Origin: Methanobacterium sp.
Lineage (GTDB): Archaea; Methanobacteriota; Methanobacteria; Methanobacteriales; Methanobacteriaceae
NCBI RefSeq assembly: GCF_016217785.1
Contig: NZ_JACRGA010000026.1
Span: 44,626 to 108,625, forward strand
Direction: 5' to 3'
Length of the DNA stretch: 64,000 nucleotides
Shown: positions 8,800 through 17,573 of the stretch, piece after piece
Layout: each line of letters opens with the position of its first letter
Numbering within the stretch: the first letter of the stretch is position 1
The notes under the pieces: model-generated
The model's database searches: none
Told to the model about the DNA's origin: nothing
The model's input: the letters and a program-made list of their open reading frames with translations, nothing else
Translations under genes and position numbers: made by a program

Positions 8800-9195
8800 A
8801 TTTTTTCACCTCCATGGTGTCTGTGCATTAACATAATGCCTTGATGGGATAAATGGTTATTCCAAGTTTATACCCAGATCGCACCCATTTTCCACCATGA
8901 ACATACCCAGAATTCAATATAAAACCTAAATATTCATTATAATCTTAAAATAAATAATTGGGTATGATTATGGAAAGATTTGGGTGAAATCTTGGAATAA
9001 TTACTTTTATATAGTTGATCTATTTAGTAGTGTAGTGTGAATTCAGGTCTTAAAATAGATTTGAACCGTGTTTTAAATCTTAAATAGTTTTAAAATTTTT
9101 TATAATATTTTATTCATTTAAAGACCTGCACTATAATCCTAAAAACAGAATTTAAACAACTTATAATTAGAAAAAAATTTTTCGGGGGAGCAATT
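8800..9195. promoter_or_regulatory. Promoter and possible structured leader of the membrane-protein pair
   Basis: A TATA box (TTTATATAG at 9006-9014) predicts transcription starting near 9035-9040, about 160 bases before the gene at 9196. The predicted 5' end can pair with a distal segment: CAGGTCTT (9044-9051) with AAGACCTG (9121-9128), and TAGTG (9033-9037) with CACTA (9129-9133). This would close a helix around an AT-rich interior. No known riboswitch class was recognised. Confidence 0.4.
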
Positions 9196-9528
9196 ATGGT
9201 TTATGATATGATCTTACCGGCCTTGCCTTTCATAGGGGGCTATTTATTCACTTACAGTCTATACAAAATGAAGTTAGTCAAAAAAGCCTTGCACGTTAAC
9301 ATATGGAACTTTATTGTTGGAGCAGCATTCCTGATATCTGCAGGTGCAGGTTTCATTCTACTGTTATTCATGGAATTCGGGGTGAAATTACCCATCAATC
9401 CGCAGTTACTTTACTGGCATGTTGAACTGGGTATAACCCTGGCTCTGGTAACTATTTTCCACATCCACACCTACTGGAAGTCCGCCAGGACCACGTTCTT
9501 CCCGGCTAAAAGGAGGGTGAAAGCATGA
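9196..9528 (+). CDS. Small membrane protein, paralogue of the next gene's C-terminal half
   Basis: 110 residues with three hydrophobic spans, the last containing WHVELGITLALVTIFHIHTYW. The spaced His residues (H in WHVE, HIH) facing one another recall heme-binding membrane proteins of the DUF4405 or cytochrome-b type; that is inference. The same three-span block with WHVELS and LIHLHIY is present at the C-terminus of the downstream protein, so the two arose by duplication. SD GGGGGAGC precedes the ATG. Stop and next start overlap as ATGA (9525-9528), so they are translationally coupled. Confidence 0.75.
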   Translation: MVYDMILPALPFIGGYLFTYSLYKMKLVKKALHVNIWNFIVGAAFLISAGAGFILLLFMEFGVKLPINPQLLYWHVELGITLALVTIFHIHTYWKSARTTFFPAKRRVKA

Positions 9529-10340
9529 TGGGAAAATTATCTAAAATATCAAAGAATAATTTAAAATCTGCTTTGACAAAGGAAAACATAAAATCCAAAT
9601 TGGAAAGTGTACCATTTAAAGAAAAACTCCTGGTAGTCGGTTCTACAATTCCTTTCATAGCTGCCAGTACCATGTCTTCTTCATGTGCAACCACCTGTCC
9701 CTATGGGATGGTTAATGATCCTTTCCCTGGGCAGTGTTCTAGATATATGGATGTGGGTGGGGATGGTATATGTGATTTCTCCCAGGCAACACCAGTTACT
9801 ACTGACACTTCAGCCACTACCACCGATGATACCACTACCACTACTACTGACAGTGGACATGGAAACGGAGTGAATGCAGAGGACACAGTACCGGATCAAG
9901 TCGATGCAAACGCCACCACAGTTCAGGATTCGCCCAGTTTAGACTCTGGAAACCTTAATGGTGATACAAACAATTACTTTGTCCTGCCTATAAGCTTGCT
10001 GATTATAGGAGGATACCTCATCACCCATTTCCTGTTTAAAAAGGGAATCTTAAAACGGAATAAGCATCGTAGGATATGGAATCTACTCCTTACTGCAGGG
10101 TACCTGGGAAGTGGGGGTACTGGGGTTATTCTGACCCTGCTGATAACTATGGGTATAAGAACGGCCTTGAATCCTTCTTTAACCTTTTGGCACGTGGAAC
10201 TATCAATTTTGATGGTGGTGGGAACGCTGATCCACCTTCACATATACCGGAAACCTTTCAGGAACATGTTTAGGGTGCTTTTTGGATTCCAATCAAATTC
10301 AAGGAAGAACCCGAGTAGGGTAAAAGGGACATCAAAATAG
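9525..10340 (+). CDS. Membrane protein with CPYG-DPFPGQC-DGICD module
   Basis: 271 residues. Residues 1-35 are basic; one hydrophobic span (~32-52) leads to a conserved-looking Cys module, CPYGMVNDPFPGQCSRYMD followed by GGDGICDFSQ, which resembles short modules seen in membrane Fe-S or electron-transfer proteins and has EF-hand-like acidic spacing. A Thr/Asp-rich linker (~88-145) follows. The last ~115 residues hold three spans with HFLFKK, WHVELS and LIHLHIY, homologous to the preceding 110-residue protein. Probably a membrane redox or ion-handling pair; substrate unknown. An alternative ATG is one codon downstream. Confidence 0.75.
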   Translation: MMGKLSKISKNNLKSALTKENIKSKLESVPFKEKLLVVGSTIPFIAASTMSSSCATTCPYGMVNDPFPGQCSRYMDVGGDGICDFSQATPVTTDTSATTTDDTTTTTTDSGHGNGVNAEDTVPDQVDANATTVQDSPSLDSGNLNGDTNNYFVLPISLLIIGGYLITHFLFKKGILKRNKHRRIWNLLLTAGYLGSGGTGVILTLLITMGIRTALNPSLTFWHVELSILMVVGTLIHLHIYRKPFRNMFRVLFGFQSNSRKNPSRVKGTSK

Positions 10341-10924
10341 ATGTTCATTATTTATTTTTTTTAGAATCTTAATTTCTCTTTAGGCGCCCATTTAATTACT
10401 TTTTTAGAATCTTTAATTATTTTTAAGAACAATCTTTTAATTACTCTTTTTAGAACCTTAATTACTCCTTTTAAGAAACTTATATGCATTTTTAAGAAAC
10501 GCTGTGGTCTTGATTTTCTTTTTTAGGATGCCATTTTTAACCCAGCATACTGATTCTACAGGGGAAAATTGATTTCCTGGGAGGTAGGGTGAGGGATGGT
10601 GATCTCCCTGATGGGTGGTTAGAATGGCACCGGTTTTGGAAGTGGTAATAGGATGAAAAATCTACTGTAGAAAAGAATTACCTTCAAAGCATCCCTTGGC
10701 TATGTTATCTAACTTTTTGGGGAATAAATTCACAAACAGGTATAAATGATGGTGAGGGTTTTGTTATAATAAGATTGTAATTGACCTATCAAAAAAAATC
10801 ATGAATAAACACCAAATGAATAAAGATCAATATAAATGTCCTGAATTAGACTTTTTATATAAATGTCTCTCTTAACTAAATCCTAATTGGTAGTGGTATA
10901 AATTGGTGTGCGGGGGAGTAAATC
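10341..10924. other. Spacer with degenerate T-rich repeats and a promoter
   Basis: 10345-10500 holds several imperfect copies of a TTTAATTACTTTTTTTAGAA-like unit, whose first T-run (10352-10362) probably ends the upstream transcript. No gene is seen in 10500-10850. A TATA box (TTTTTATATAAA, about 10851-10862) and the SD CGGGGGAG before 10925 serve the STAS/kinase gene. Confidence 0.45.
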
Positions 10925-13363
10925 ATGAATATAACTTCAGAAAGAGTTAATGGTGTGTTAATAATAACACCGGAAGGCCGAATGGATGCTTACGGTGCTT
11001 TGGAATTGAATGAAGCCATGGAAACTCTTATCTCAGATACAGATTTAGTGGTTATTTTTAATATGGCGGATGTGAGTTACCTGAGCAGTGGTGGTATCCG
11101 AAGTCTGCTTGGAACCGAGAGAACCCTGAAAGATAAGGGTGGAGGCACATATCTTTGCAATTTGAATCCCTATCCTCTGGATGTTCTAAAAATGGCAGGT
11201 TTCGACCAGATATTTTCCCTACAACCTACCATAAATGATGCACTGGGCTTACAATCAACCGAAATGACTCAAAAACCGGTGAAATGGGATGATCTCCCTC
11301 ACTATGATAATGAACAAATTTCTTTAACTATTTTAGAAGCATCAACCACTGATTCAAAATTGAAGGTTGTTGGTGATATTTCAAAGGTACTTAACTCCCA
11401 GTTAGGGGAAAATGATATATATTCACGGAAATTCTCAGACACAGAATACTCCATAGGCCTGGGAGGGCTGGGTGAGAAGATGAAGGACTTCCTGGAGATC
11501 ATGGGGGAAATGATCACCATTGGAGGCACCATGGTATGGCTCCCCACTGATGGACATGACACTCCTGATTTCCTGATCCCGGCGACAGACACGGGTATGG
11601 TCACAATCCACACTGGATTTAACGTGGCTCTTGATGGAGATTTTCATGATATCATATTTGCAGAATCTAAAAGTAGTGAAGGATTCACTATGGATGAACT
11701 GTACTCATCCCTCTTTGAGATGACCCGGGAAATGAAACCTGTATTTAAAGGAATTATTAGTGTAGCAATGCAGGCTGATATTGGGGAATTTTACAGATCA
11801 GGGATTAAAATATCTCCTATAGAAAAATTCACCCCTAAAAATCATGAAATGATCATGCATCCGGATAATATTCAGTCATGGATGAATATAAGCACTAAGC
11901 CAATGTTTCAGGGTGAAACCATGGTTAGTTTTGGGGTGGGTGTTGATCTGGAAAGCGATCTATCTGCTTTTGATGAAGATGTACTGGGATCCCTATTTTA
12001 CATGCACCCGGCCAACATTGGAAATAAGGAAATGTTACTCCATAATCATGCAGTGGTATTCAAACACATTCCCCTTGAGAAAAATAAGGATCTGGATGGG
12101 GAGATTCGAAAAATTGTTCAGAATGGAGAATTCATGGACATGAGCCATCTTCTGGATAATTCTAGGATGAAGGGTGCTTTAATTGGTGTTTCCTATATAT
12201 CGGACATTGTTTTTGAAAAAAACCAGGAAATAATGGTACATGGTGAATGTGAAAGATGGAATGATACCTTTAAAGAGATAACCGGTAAGATGTTCCCTGA
12301 TTCTGCGGAAATTCTCCTAACTCCCATAACCGGCGGGTATAGTGGTTCGGCAGTGTTCAAGGTGGATGCCTGGGATCGCTCCGGTAGAAAAGAGATGCCA
12401 TTTGTAATGAAACTGGGGCCATGGTACGAGTTAGGGGACGAGTTCAGAGGATATGAAGACCATGTGAAACGTTACATACAGAATAACGCCACACAGATCA
12501 TAGATCATCGTAAAATAGGAGAATACGGTGGAATATTATACAACTTTGTGGGTATAAATGGAAGAGAAAGCACCATAAAAACCATGGAAGATTACTATGA
12601 TTCCCATGACACCGGAGAGGTTCTAACTGCCCTGGATAAACTCTTTAGAAACGTGCTTAGAAGCTGGTATGGGCAGCCAAAGCTAAAGGAACTGTTCCTT
12701 TATGAGGAATACGACTTTTTCTTCCAGTATGATAATATAAAACGTTTCTCATTGGAGAAATTCGGAGTCACCTCTGATGATATGTATGTTGAACTCCCCT
12801 ATAACTTGGGGCAATCTGTAAATCCACTTTACTTTGTAGAGCATGTCATGGATAAACGCCAATCCCAGGCAGTAAGTGCCTATGAAACCTCCACCCACGG
12901 TGACCTGAACCTGAGAAACGTGCTCATGGATGATGATCTCAACATGTGGCTCATAGACTTTGCCTCCACCCGGTATTCGCATATCCTCCGTGATGTGGTT
13001 AAACTGGAAACTGCATTTAAACTGGAATCTGTGGATATAGATTCTGAAGAAAAATTAAAGTACATCCTGGCATTGGAAGAACAGTTTATTGATGCTGAAA
13101 ATCTCAGTGATATACCACAGATACCTCTTCAATCCACTGATATCATAGATTTTGATAATTCGGATGTTATCAAGGCATTTCAGTGTATACGAAGGGTAAG
13201 GGAGTACGGTAACATGATAACCCTTTTAGATGAAGACATATCCCAGTATCTTCTGGGACTATTATCCTACACTTTATCAGCGGTTTCATTCATCAGTCTA
13301 AATGATTATGAGAAGGAATACGCCTGGATATCCTCGTCTTTAATCTGTCAGAAGTTGATTTAG
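10925..13363 (+). CDS. STAS domain plus kinase-like (APH-fold) multidomain protein
   Basis: 812 residues. Residues 1-105 are a STAS (anti-sigma antagonist type) domain, with the MADVSYLSSGGIRSLL segment where SpoIIAA-type proteins carry the phosphorylatable Ser; two Ser are available. The middle (~120-430) is an unassigned alpha/beta region with a GLGGLGEKM turn. The C-terminal ~380 residues look like an aminoglycoside-phosphotransferase-fold kinase: a beta-hairpin with GGYSGSAVF, FVMKLG as the lysine strand, HGDLNLRNVL near residue 658 as the catalytic loop and LIDFAS near 678 as the metal site. STAS and kinase in one chain suggests a self-contained phospho-switch. It may match the 'ternary complex associated' kinase-like families of conflict systems; not certain. 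MBL-fold gene follows. Confidence 0.75.
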   Translation: MNITSERVNGVLIITPEGRMDAYGALELNEAMETLISDTDLVVIFNMADVSYLSSGGIRSLLGTERTLKDKGGGTYLCNLNPYPLDVLKMAGFDQIFSLQPTINDALGLQSTEMTQKPVKWDDLPHYDNEQISLTILEASTTDSKLKVVGDISKVLNSQLGENDIYSRKFSDTEYSIGLGGLGEKMKDFLEIMGEMITIGGTMVWLPTDGHDTPDFLIPATDTGMVTIHTGFNVALDGDFHDIIFAESKSSEGFTMDELYSSLFEMTREMKPVFKGIISVAMQADIGEFYRSGIKISPIEKFTPKNHEMIMHPDNIQSWMNISTKPMFQGETMVSFGVGVDLESDLSAFDEDVLGSLFYMHPANIGNKEMLLHNHAVVFKHIPLEKNKDLDGEIRKIVQNGEFMDMSHLLDNSRMKGALIGVSYISDIVFEKNQEIMVHGECERWNDTFKEITGKMFPDSAEILLTPITGGYSGSAVFKVDAWDRSGRKEMPFVMKLGPWYELGDEFRGYEDHVKRYIQNNATQIIDHRKIGEYGGILYNFVGINGRESTIKTMEDYYDSHDTGEVLTALDKLFRNVLRSWYGQPKLKELFLYEEYDFFFQYDNIKRFSLEKFGVTSDDMYVELPYNLGQSVNPLYFVEHVMDKRQSQAVSAYETSTHGDLNLRNVLMDDDLNMWLIDFASTRYSHILRDVVKLETAFKLESVDIDSEEKLKYILALEEQFIDAENLSDIPQIPLQSTDIIDFDNSDVIKAFQCIRRVREYGNMITLLDEDISQYLLGLLSYTLSAVSFISLNDYEKEYAWISSSLICQKLI

Positions 13364-13400
13364 ATTTGATTGGGGTTGGATATCCTATTCATTCATCCCA

Positions 13401-13410
13401 GTTTATATAA
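13401..13410 (+). promoter_or_regulatory. TATA box of the MBL-fold gene
   Basis: TTTATATAA sits about 30 bases before the ATG at 13440, so the transcript would start within about 10 bases of the start codon (near-leaderless). No SD is seen before that ATG, which fits. Confidence 0.5.
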
Positions 13411-13439
13411 CTTTGATAAATACTTTTTTGGTGTTTTAA

Positions 13440-14135
13440 ATGAAAAAATGGCTAACCACAAGTGGCTGCACAATTTACCATATTACACAAGGCACAAGCA
13501 ATTCTTACCTGGTTTTAGATGGGGATGATTCAGTTTTAGTCGACACAGGCTATAGGAGATCAAGGGATACTCTTAGGGAAAAACTGGATGATCTACTGGG
13601 TGGAAGAGATTTATCCTGGCTGGTTTTAACCCACACTCATTATGATCATGCTGAAAACGCAGCAATGGTAAAAAAGCATTATAATGCTCGGATTGTTGTC
13701 CATAAAGATGGGGCAGAGCATCTTAAGCAGGGCTGCTCACCCATCCCCTGTGGCACCAACCTCATCACCCGCTTACTGGTGGGTGTGGGGAGGAAAATAA
13801 ACAGAATCAGTCGGTATGAGTCCGCAAACCCGGACATTCTGGTGGATGATAACTATCATTTAACCCCTCATTCCTATCTTCTGCACACACCTGGCCATAC
13901 TGAAGGTTCAATGAGTTTGATTGTGGATGGTGAGGTTGCCCTGGTGGGGGATGCCATGTTCGGTGTTTTCAGTTGGTCCATATTTCCTCCTTTTGCCAAT
14001 GATGTCCCTACCATGAAAAAAAGCTGGAATAAACTCATTAAAACAGGGTGTGCGATATTTTTACCGGGTCATGGTACTCCTAACAGCAGAGAATTAGTAA
14101 TAAAACAGTGTGAGAAGTACGAAGGGACAGTTTAA
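13440..14135 (+). CDS. Metallo-beta-lactamase fold hydrolase
   Basis: 231 residues. The zinc ligands of the glyoxalase-II/MBL family are all visible: H65-x-H67-x-D69-H70 (THTHYDHAEN), H153 in PGHTEGS, D171 in VGDAMFG and H211 in PGHGTP. A 35-residue insertion with GCSPIPCG (two Cys) sits between the first and second ligand groups. The substrate is unknown; family members hydrolyse thioesters, phosphodiesters or lactones. It has its own TATA box after the STAS/kinase gene. Confidence 0.9.
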   Translation: MKKWLTTSGCTIYHITQGTSNSYLVLDGDDSVLVDTGYRRSRDTLREKLDDLLGGRDLSWLVLTHTHYDHAENAAMVKKHYNARIVVHKDGAEHLKQGCSPIPCGTNLITRLLVGVGRKINRISRYESANPDILVDDNYHLTPHSYLLHTPGHTEGSMSLIVDGEVALVGDAMFGVFSWSIFPPFANDVPTMKKSWNKLIKTGCAIFLPGHGTPNSRELVIKQCEKYEGTV

Positions 14136-14280
14136 AAATTCACTCACATTATGGTTTTATCTTGAATTTAACAATTATCTTGAATTAATAGTTATCTTGT
14201 ATTTAATATTACTATTTTTATAATTCTCATCTTTGATGAGTTAAGTTTATAAGGATTCTCATCAATTTATTTATATATTG

Positions 14281-14296
14281 ATATATTTGGATATAT
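14281..14296. promoter_or_regulatory. ArsR-type operator/TATA, copy 1 (ATATATTTGGATATAT)
   Basis: Imperfect palindrome identical over 16 bases to 17126-17141 and nearly identical to the perfect palindrome at 22411-22426 between arsC and arsR. It overlaps the TATA region of the ArsM fusion gene, where a bound repressor would block TBP. An ATG at 14295 lies inside it. Confidence 0.6.
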
Positions 14297-14321
14297 GAAA
14301 CTAATATGGTGGTTGGATAAT

Positions 14322-16010
14322 TTGAAAGAAAAAGAAATCAAAGATTTTGTAAAGGAAAGATATTCAAAAATTGCCACTAAAACAGATTCTTCCTGTTCAT
14401 GCTGCTCAGGGACTGGAATGGATGGTATAATCAGGCAAGCCAAATCAGTAGGTTATTCTGAAGATGAGATTAAAAGCATCCCTGCAGATGCCATATTCGG
14501 CCTGGGATGCGGCAACCCCACAGCACTAGCCGAGATAAAAAAGGGTGAAACAGTTCTTGACCTGGGATCAGGCGGAGGGATAGATGTTTTCCTGGCTGCC
14601 AACAAAGTAGGTGATGATGGAAAGGTCATCGGAGTAGACATGACCGAGGCAATGGTTGAAACTGCCACCCAAAATGCTGAAGCAGGTGGTTATCAGAATG
14701 TGGAGTTTAAACTGGGTGAAATAGAGAATTTACCCATTGAAGATGATTCCATTGATGTGATAATCAGTAACTGTGTTATAAATCTCACCCCAAACAAGTC
14801 AGTGGCCTTTAAAGAAGTTTTCAGGGTTTTAAAAGATAGTGGGAGAATATTAATATCAGATATAGTTACAGAGGGAGAACTTCCTGCTGAAGTTCGTAGA
14901 AGCTTCCAGGCATGGTCAGAGTGCACAGCTGGTGCCATGGAAAAACAGGATTACCTGAAAACCATAAAAAAAGCAGGTTTTAGCAAGGTTGAAATCATAG
15001 AAGAGCACTTTTTTACAGAAGCTAACCTGGATGAACGTCTGGTGGGGAAAATAACGAGTGTGCAGGTAAGGGCTCTAAAAGGAGAAACAATGAGTGATGA
15101 TAACAAAACTGCATGTTGTGGAGAAAGTATTGAATCCCCTAAGCAGGAACAAGAACAAGAACAATATGAGGATGGTGGATGTTGTGGGGGAACTGGAGAT
15201 AAGTCTGAAGCGGAGTTAGATGAAAGTGATGAATGCGGATGTGGATGTGGAGGAGAATTCCCTGATCAATCACTGGTAAAAAATCCTGATGAACCTAAAA
15301 ATATGGTTGATCCTGATTTTTTAAAAGGTTTTGAGAAATTTGCCCACTCAATGGGCATTGTAAGTATAGGATATACACAAGTCATTCCGGAATTAATCAA
15401 TACAGAAGAAACTCTTTACCCTAACGCCATTGTGTTAACTCTGGAAATGGGTAACGATATTATCAAAACCCCTCCCGGTCCAGAAGCACAGCAACTAAAT
15501 GATGCAACCTACGCAAAACTGGGCAATATAACCTACGCACTCTCTGACTTTATAAGAGCAAATGGATTTGCCACTCAGGTTGCCCACCCCTACGGAAGTA
15601 TGGTAGGATTCTCCCAGCTTGGTCAAAAGGCAGGCCTCGGCTGGATAGGGCAAAGCGGTCTTCTAATAAGTCCTGAACTGGGCCCCCGGCAAAAGATCTC
15701 TGCCATTTTCACCAACATAGAAAATCTACCCATGGAAAAGCATGATGACCATTCATGGATAATTGATTACTGTGAAAAATGCGGTAAATGTATCAAAGCC
15801 TGTCCTGAAAAAGCACTGATAAAAACAGAGAGCTGCTGTGGAGGTAAAGAAATACAATTCGTACAGAAACGTTGTATAGGTTGTAGTCAGGGCTGTACTT
15901 ACTGTATAGAAGACTGTCCGTTTGACGAGAAGGGATATGAACATGTTAAAAATAAATTCGATAAAATGAATGCAAAATTAGCGGAAAAGAAATCAAAATC
16001 ATGTTGCTAG
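14322..16010 (+). CDS. arsM: Arsenite methyltransferase (ArsM) fused to QueG-like double 4Fe-4S module
   Basis: 562 residues from a TTG at 14322, chosen because an upstream ATG (14295) lies inside the TATA/operator and a GGTGG precedes the TTG. The first ~255 residues are ArsM-like: SCSCCSGTG, SIPADAIFGLGCGNP, VLDLGSGGGIDVFLAA (SAM motif I), ISNCVINL and WSECTAGA with the As(III)-binding Cys. A ~60-residue linker is full of CC and CGCGCGG. The C-terminal ~240 residues resemble epoxyqueuosine reductase/reductive dehalogenase-type proteins: GWIGQSGLLISPELGPRQKISAIFTN, then two 4Fe-4S motifs (CEKCGKCIKACP; CIGCSQGCTYCIEDCP). QueG-type folds bind cobalamin, but binding here is unproven. Ends in KSCC. 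Heads the arsenic island. Confidence 0.85.
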   Translation: MKEKEIKDFVKERYSKIATKTDSSCSCCSGTGMDGIIRQAKSVGYSEDEIKSIPADAIFGLGCGNPTALAEIKKGETVLDLGSGGGIDVFLAANKVGDDGKVIGVDMTEAMVETATQNAEAGGYQNVEFKLGEIENLPIEDDSIDVIISNCVINLTPNKSVAFKEVFRVLKDSGRILISDIVTEGELPAEVRRSFQAWSECTAGAMEKQDYLKTIKKAGFSKVEIIEEHFFTEANLDERLVGKITSVQVRALKGETMSDDNKTACCGESIESPKQEQEQEQYEDGGCCGGTGDKSEAELDESDECGCGCGGEFPDQSLVKNPDEPKNMVDPDFLKGFEKFAHSMGIVSIGYTQVIPELINTEETLYPNAIVLTLEMGNDIIKTPPGPEAQQLNDATYAKLGNITYALSDFIRANGFATQVAHPYGSMVGFSQLGQKAGLGWIGQSGLLISPELGPRQKISAIFTNIENLPMEKHDDHSWIIDYCEKCGKCIKACPEKALIKTESCCGGKEIQFVQKRCIGCSQGCTYCIEDCPFDEKGYEHVKNKFDKMNAKLAEKKSKSCC

Positions 16011-16062
16011 TAAAATTAAAAATCTAACTTGATTAACAGGATTATCATAAGGAGATAATACA

Positions 16063-16449
16063 ATGAGTGAAAAAAAGAAGATAGCCCTGGCTGCCTGCAG
16101 TGGAATGAGTCCATACGGTCTAGTTACCCGTGTAACATCTGCAGATACAGTTGCAGAAACTGATAATACTATATCCATCTGTATGGGTGCTACTTCTGCT
16201 GATAGAGAAGGATTTAAAAATTTAATTAGAAAGTATCCCATCATAGCCATCAGTGGTTGTGATGGTAACTGTACCCTTAAAATACTGGAACAAAAAGGGG
16301 TTAAACCCGCTAAAAACATCAACGTTATGGATGAACTTAATGAAGCTGGTTTAAAACCCACTGATGTGTCCAGATTGGATGAGAACGGAGAAATTTGTGT
16401 TGACTACATGAAAGACAAAATAAAAAAAGAATTAAAAGAGTTGGAATAA
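16063..16449 (+). CDS. DGC domain putative zinc-binding protein
   Basis: 128 residues. The diagnostic motif is SGCDGNC (C66, D67, G68, C70), with two more Cys at C12 (AACSGMSPYG) and C40 (ICMGATSADRE), matching the DGC family (Pfam 'DGC domain', putative zinc binding). Family members often sit with thioredoxin-like proteins and ArsP-type permeases, as here. SD AAGGAGAT precedes the ATG. It follows the ArsM fusion by 52 bases and precedes the DUF2115 gene by 45; the three probably form one operon under the upstream operator. The biochemical role is unknown; metal or metalloid handling is inferred from context. Confidence 0.8.
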   Translation: MSEKKKIALAACSGMSPYGLVTRVTSADTVAETDNTISICMGATSADREGFKNLIRKYPIIAISGCDGNCTLKILEQKGVKPAKNINVMDELNEAGLKPTDVSRLDENGEICVDYMKDKIKKELKELE

Positions 16450-16494
16450 CTAAACTCTTTCACTAAATTAACAGAATAATCAAATAGGGTTGTG

Positions 16495-17037
16495 ATGGCA
16501 ATCAAAAAAATTAAAGATGTTCTTTCCTGTAATGAAGTACACAGGGAGGAGCTTCTTACCCTGCTGAAGATTGAAGCAAGGCTTATTACTATCCGGGATA
16601 TCATGCAGGCTAGTTCATTCCTTATTCAAGATGCCCAGTATGTTCAGGGAAGTTATCGTAAGGAATACTTAAAAGCTTACACCATAGCCTTCATTACCCG
16701 TATCAAGGAAGTTAAAGAACACCAAATAAATGATAATGGCTTTTTAGATGTTCAAGAAGTTCAAGAAGCCATCAGTCTGCTTTTAAAACAGGAAAATGAG
16801 GTAACGGGTGCAGATGGCTTCGATCCTGCTTTTTTTCAGATCTACAAGATTATTTCCATCTACACAACATTTATACTGGATGAACCAGTACACCCTGTAG
16901 GTACACCTTTTCCTGGAGGTTTAAAGGTGAAATATGATGGCGAAAAGTTTCTTTGCCCGGTGAAAGAACGGCAAAAAGAAAACCCCGGGGCTGTTTGTGG
17001 GTTCTGTATTGCTGAACAGGATCCAGAAATGATATAA
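16495..17037 (+). CDS. DUF2115 family protein, copy 1
   Basis: 180 residues; ATG at 16495 preferred to a GTG at 16492. The sequence is mostly helical up to residue ~125, then has the conserved C-terminal block of DUF2115 (UPF0305): VHPVGTPFPGG, LCPVKERQKENPGAVCGFCIAEQDPE with Cys pairs that could hold a metal. A paralogue lies at 25803-26336 with the same layout (PIHQVGTLFPGG, CPVKDNN, CPFCIAEQDEE). The family is largely confined to methanogens and has no known function. Last gene of the arsM operon. Confidence 0.85.
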   Translation: MAIKKIKDVLSCNEVHREELLTLLKIEARLITIRDIMQASSFLIQDAQYVQGSYRKEYLKAYTIAFITRIKEVKEHQINDNGFLDVQEVQEAISLLLKQENEVTGADGFDPAFFQIYKIISIYTTFILDEPVHPVGTPFPGGLKVKYDGEKFLCPVKERQKENPGAVCGFCIAEQDPEMI

Positions 17038-17125
17038 AATAAACCATCTAAATTTGATTTTTATCATTTTATGGAGGTAATTTTATTTTTTTACAATAAT
17101 GACCACCCATTGCATCAATATATTA

Positions 17126-17141
17126 ATATATTTGGATATAT
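17126..17141. promoter_or_regulatory. ArsR-type operator/TATA, copy 2
   Basis: ATATATTTGGATATAT, identical to the copy before the ArsM fusion; the preceding bases (ATATTA versus ATATTG) match too. It lies upstream of the decayed arsR and presumably drives transcription into the thioredoxin-like and ABC genes. Confidence 0.6.
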
Positions 17142-17280
17142 ACTTATTAACGTAGAGTTCTTTGAGAAATTAACAAAGGATGATTTTGAATTTAACGACA
17201 TTTTTAAAAAACAATGAAATGAAGGAATAAAAAAAGAAATATAATGACTATGGGGTCATGCTCTTGAATAGAGTGGTAGA

Positions 17281-17500
17281 ATGAAAGTGGACAAAATATA
17301 AAATTGCTGTAACATTGATTTAAACGAAATAGAATGTTTAAAAAGATTATTATCTAGGGTAAACCTCAGTCCACTATATTTCATCATCTTAAATTGTTGA
17401 AAAATGCAGGGTTCATTAAAAGAAAGGGGGTATTTGGACTTTTATATGGGTCTTAAAAATCCTGAAATTTTGATTTTAATTGATAAATTATGAATGGTTT
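17281..17500 (+). pseudogene. Decayed arsR-family regulator
   Basis: Reading 17308 onward gives CNIDLNEIECLKRLLSR, then after a one-base shift KPQSTIFHHLKLLKNAGFIKRKGVFG, and after another shift LYMGLKNPEILILIDKL. The middle block matches the recognition-helix region of the intact ArsR at 22448 (QPTISHHLNILKKAGFLKWRKEGVW). An in-frame stop at 17299 cuts it off from a possible ATG at 17281. The presence of the same operator upstream fits a former autoregulated arsR copy. Confidence 0.65.
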
Positions 17501-17573
17501 AATGGGATTTGGCATCGTGTCTGACCCTGAAGTGGGGAAGAAAGTGTTTGAAGGGCATGTCTGAGGTGATATG

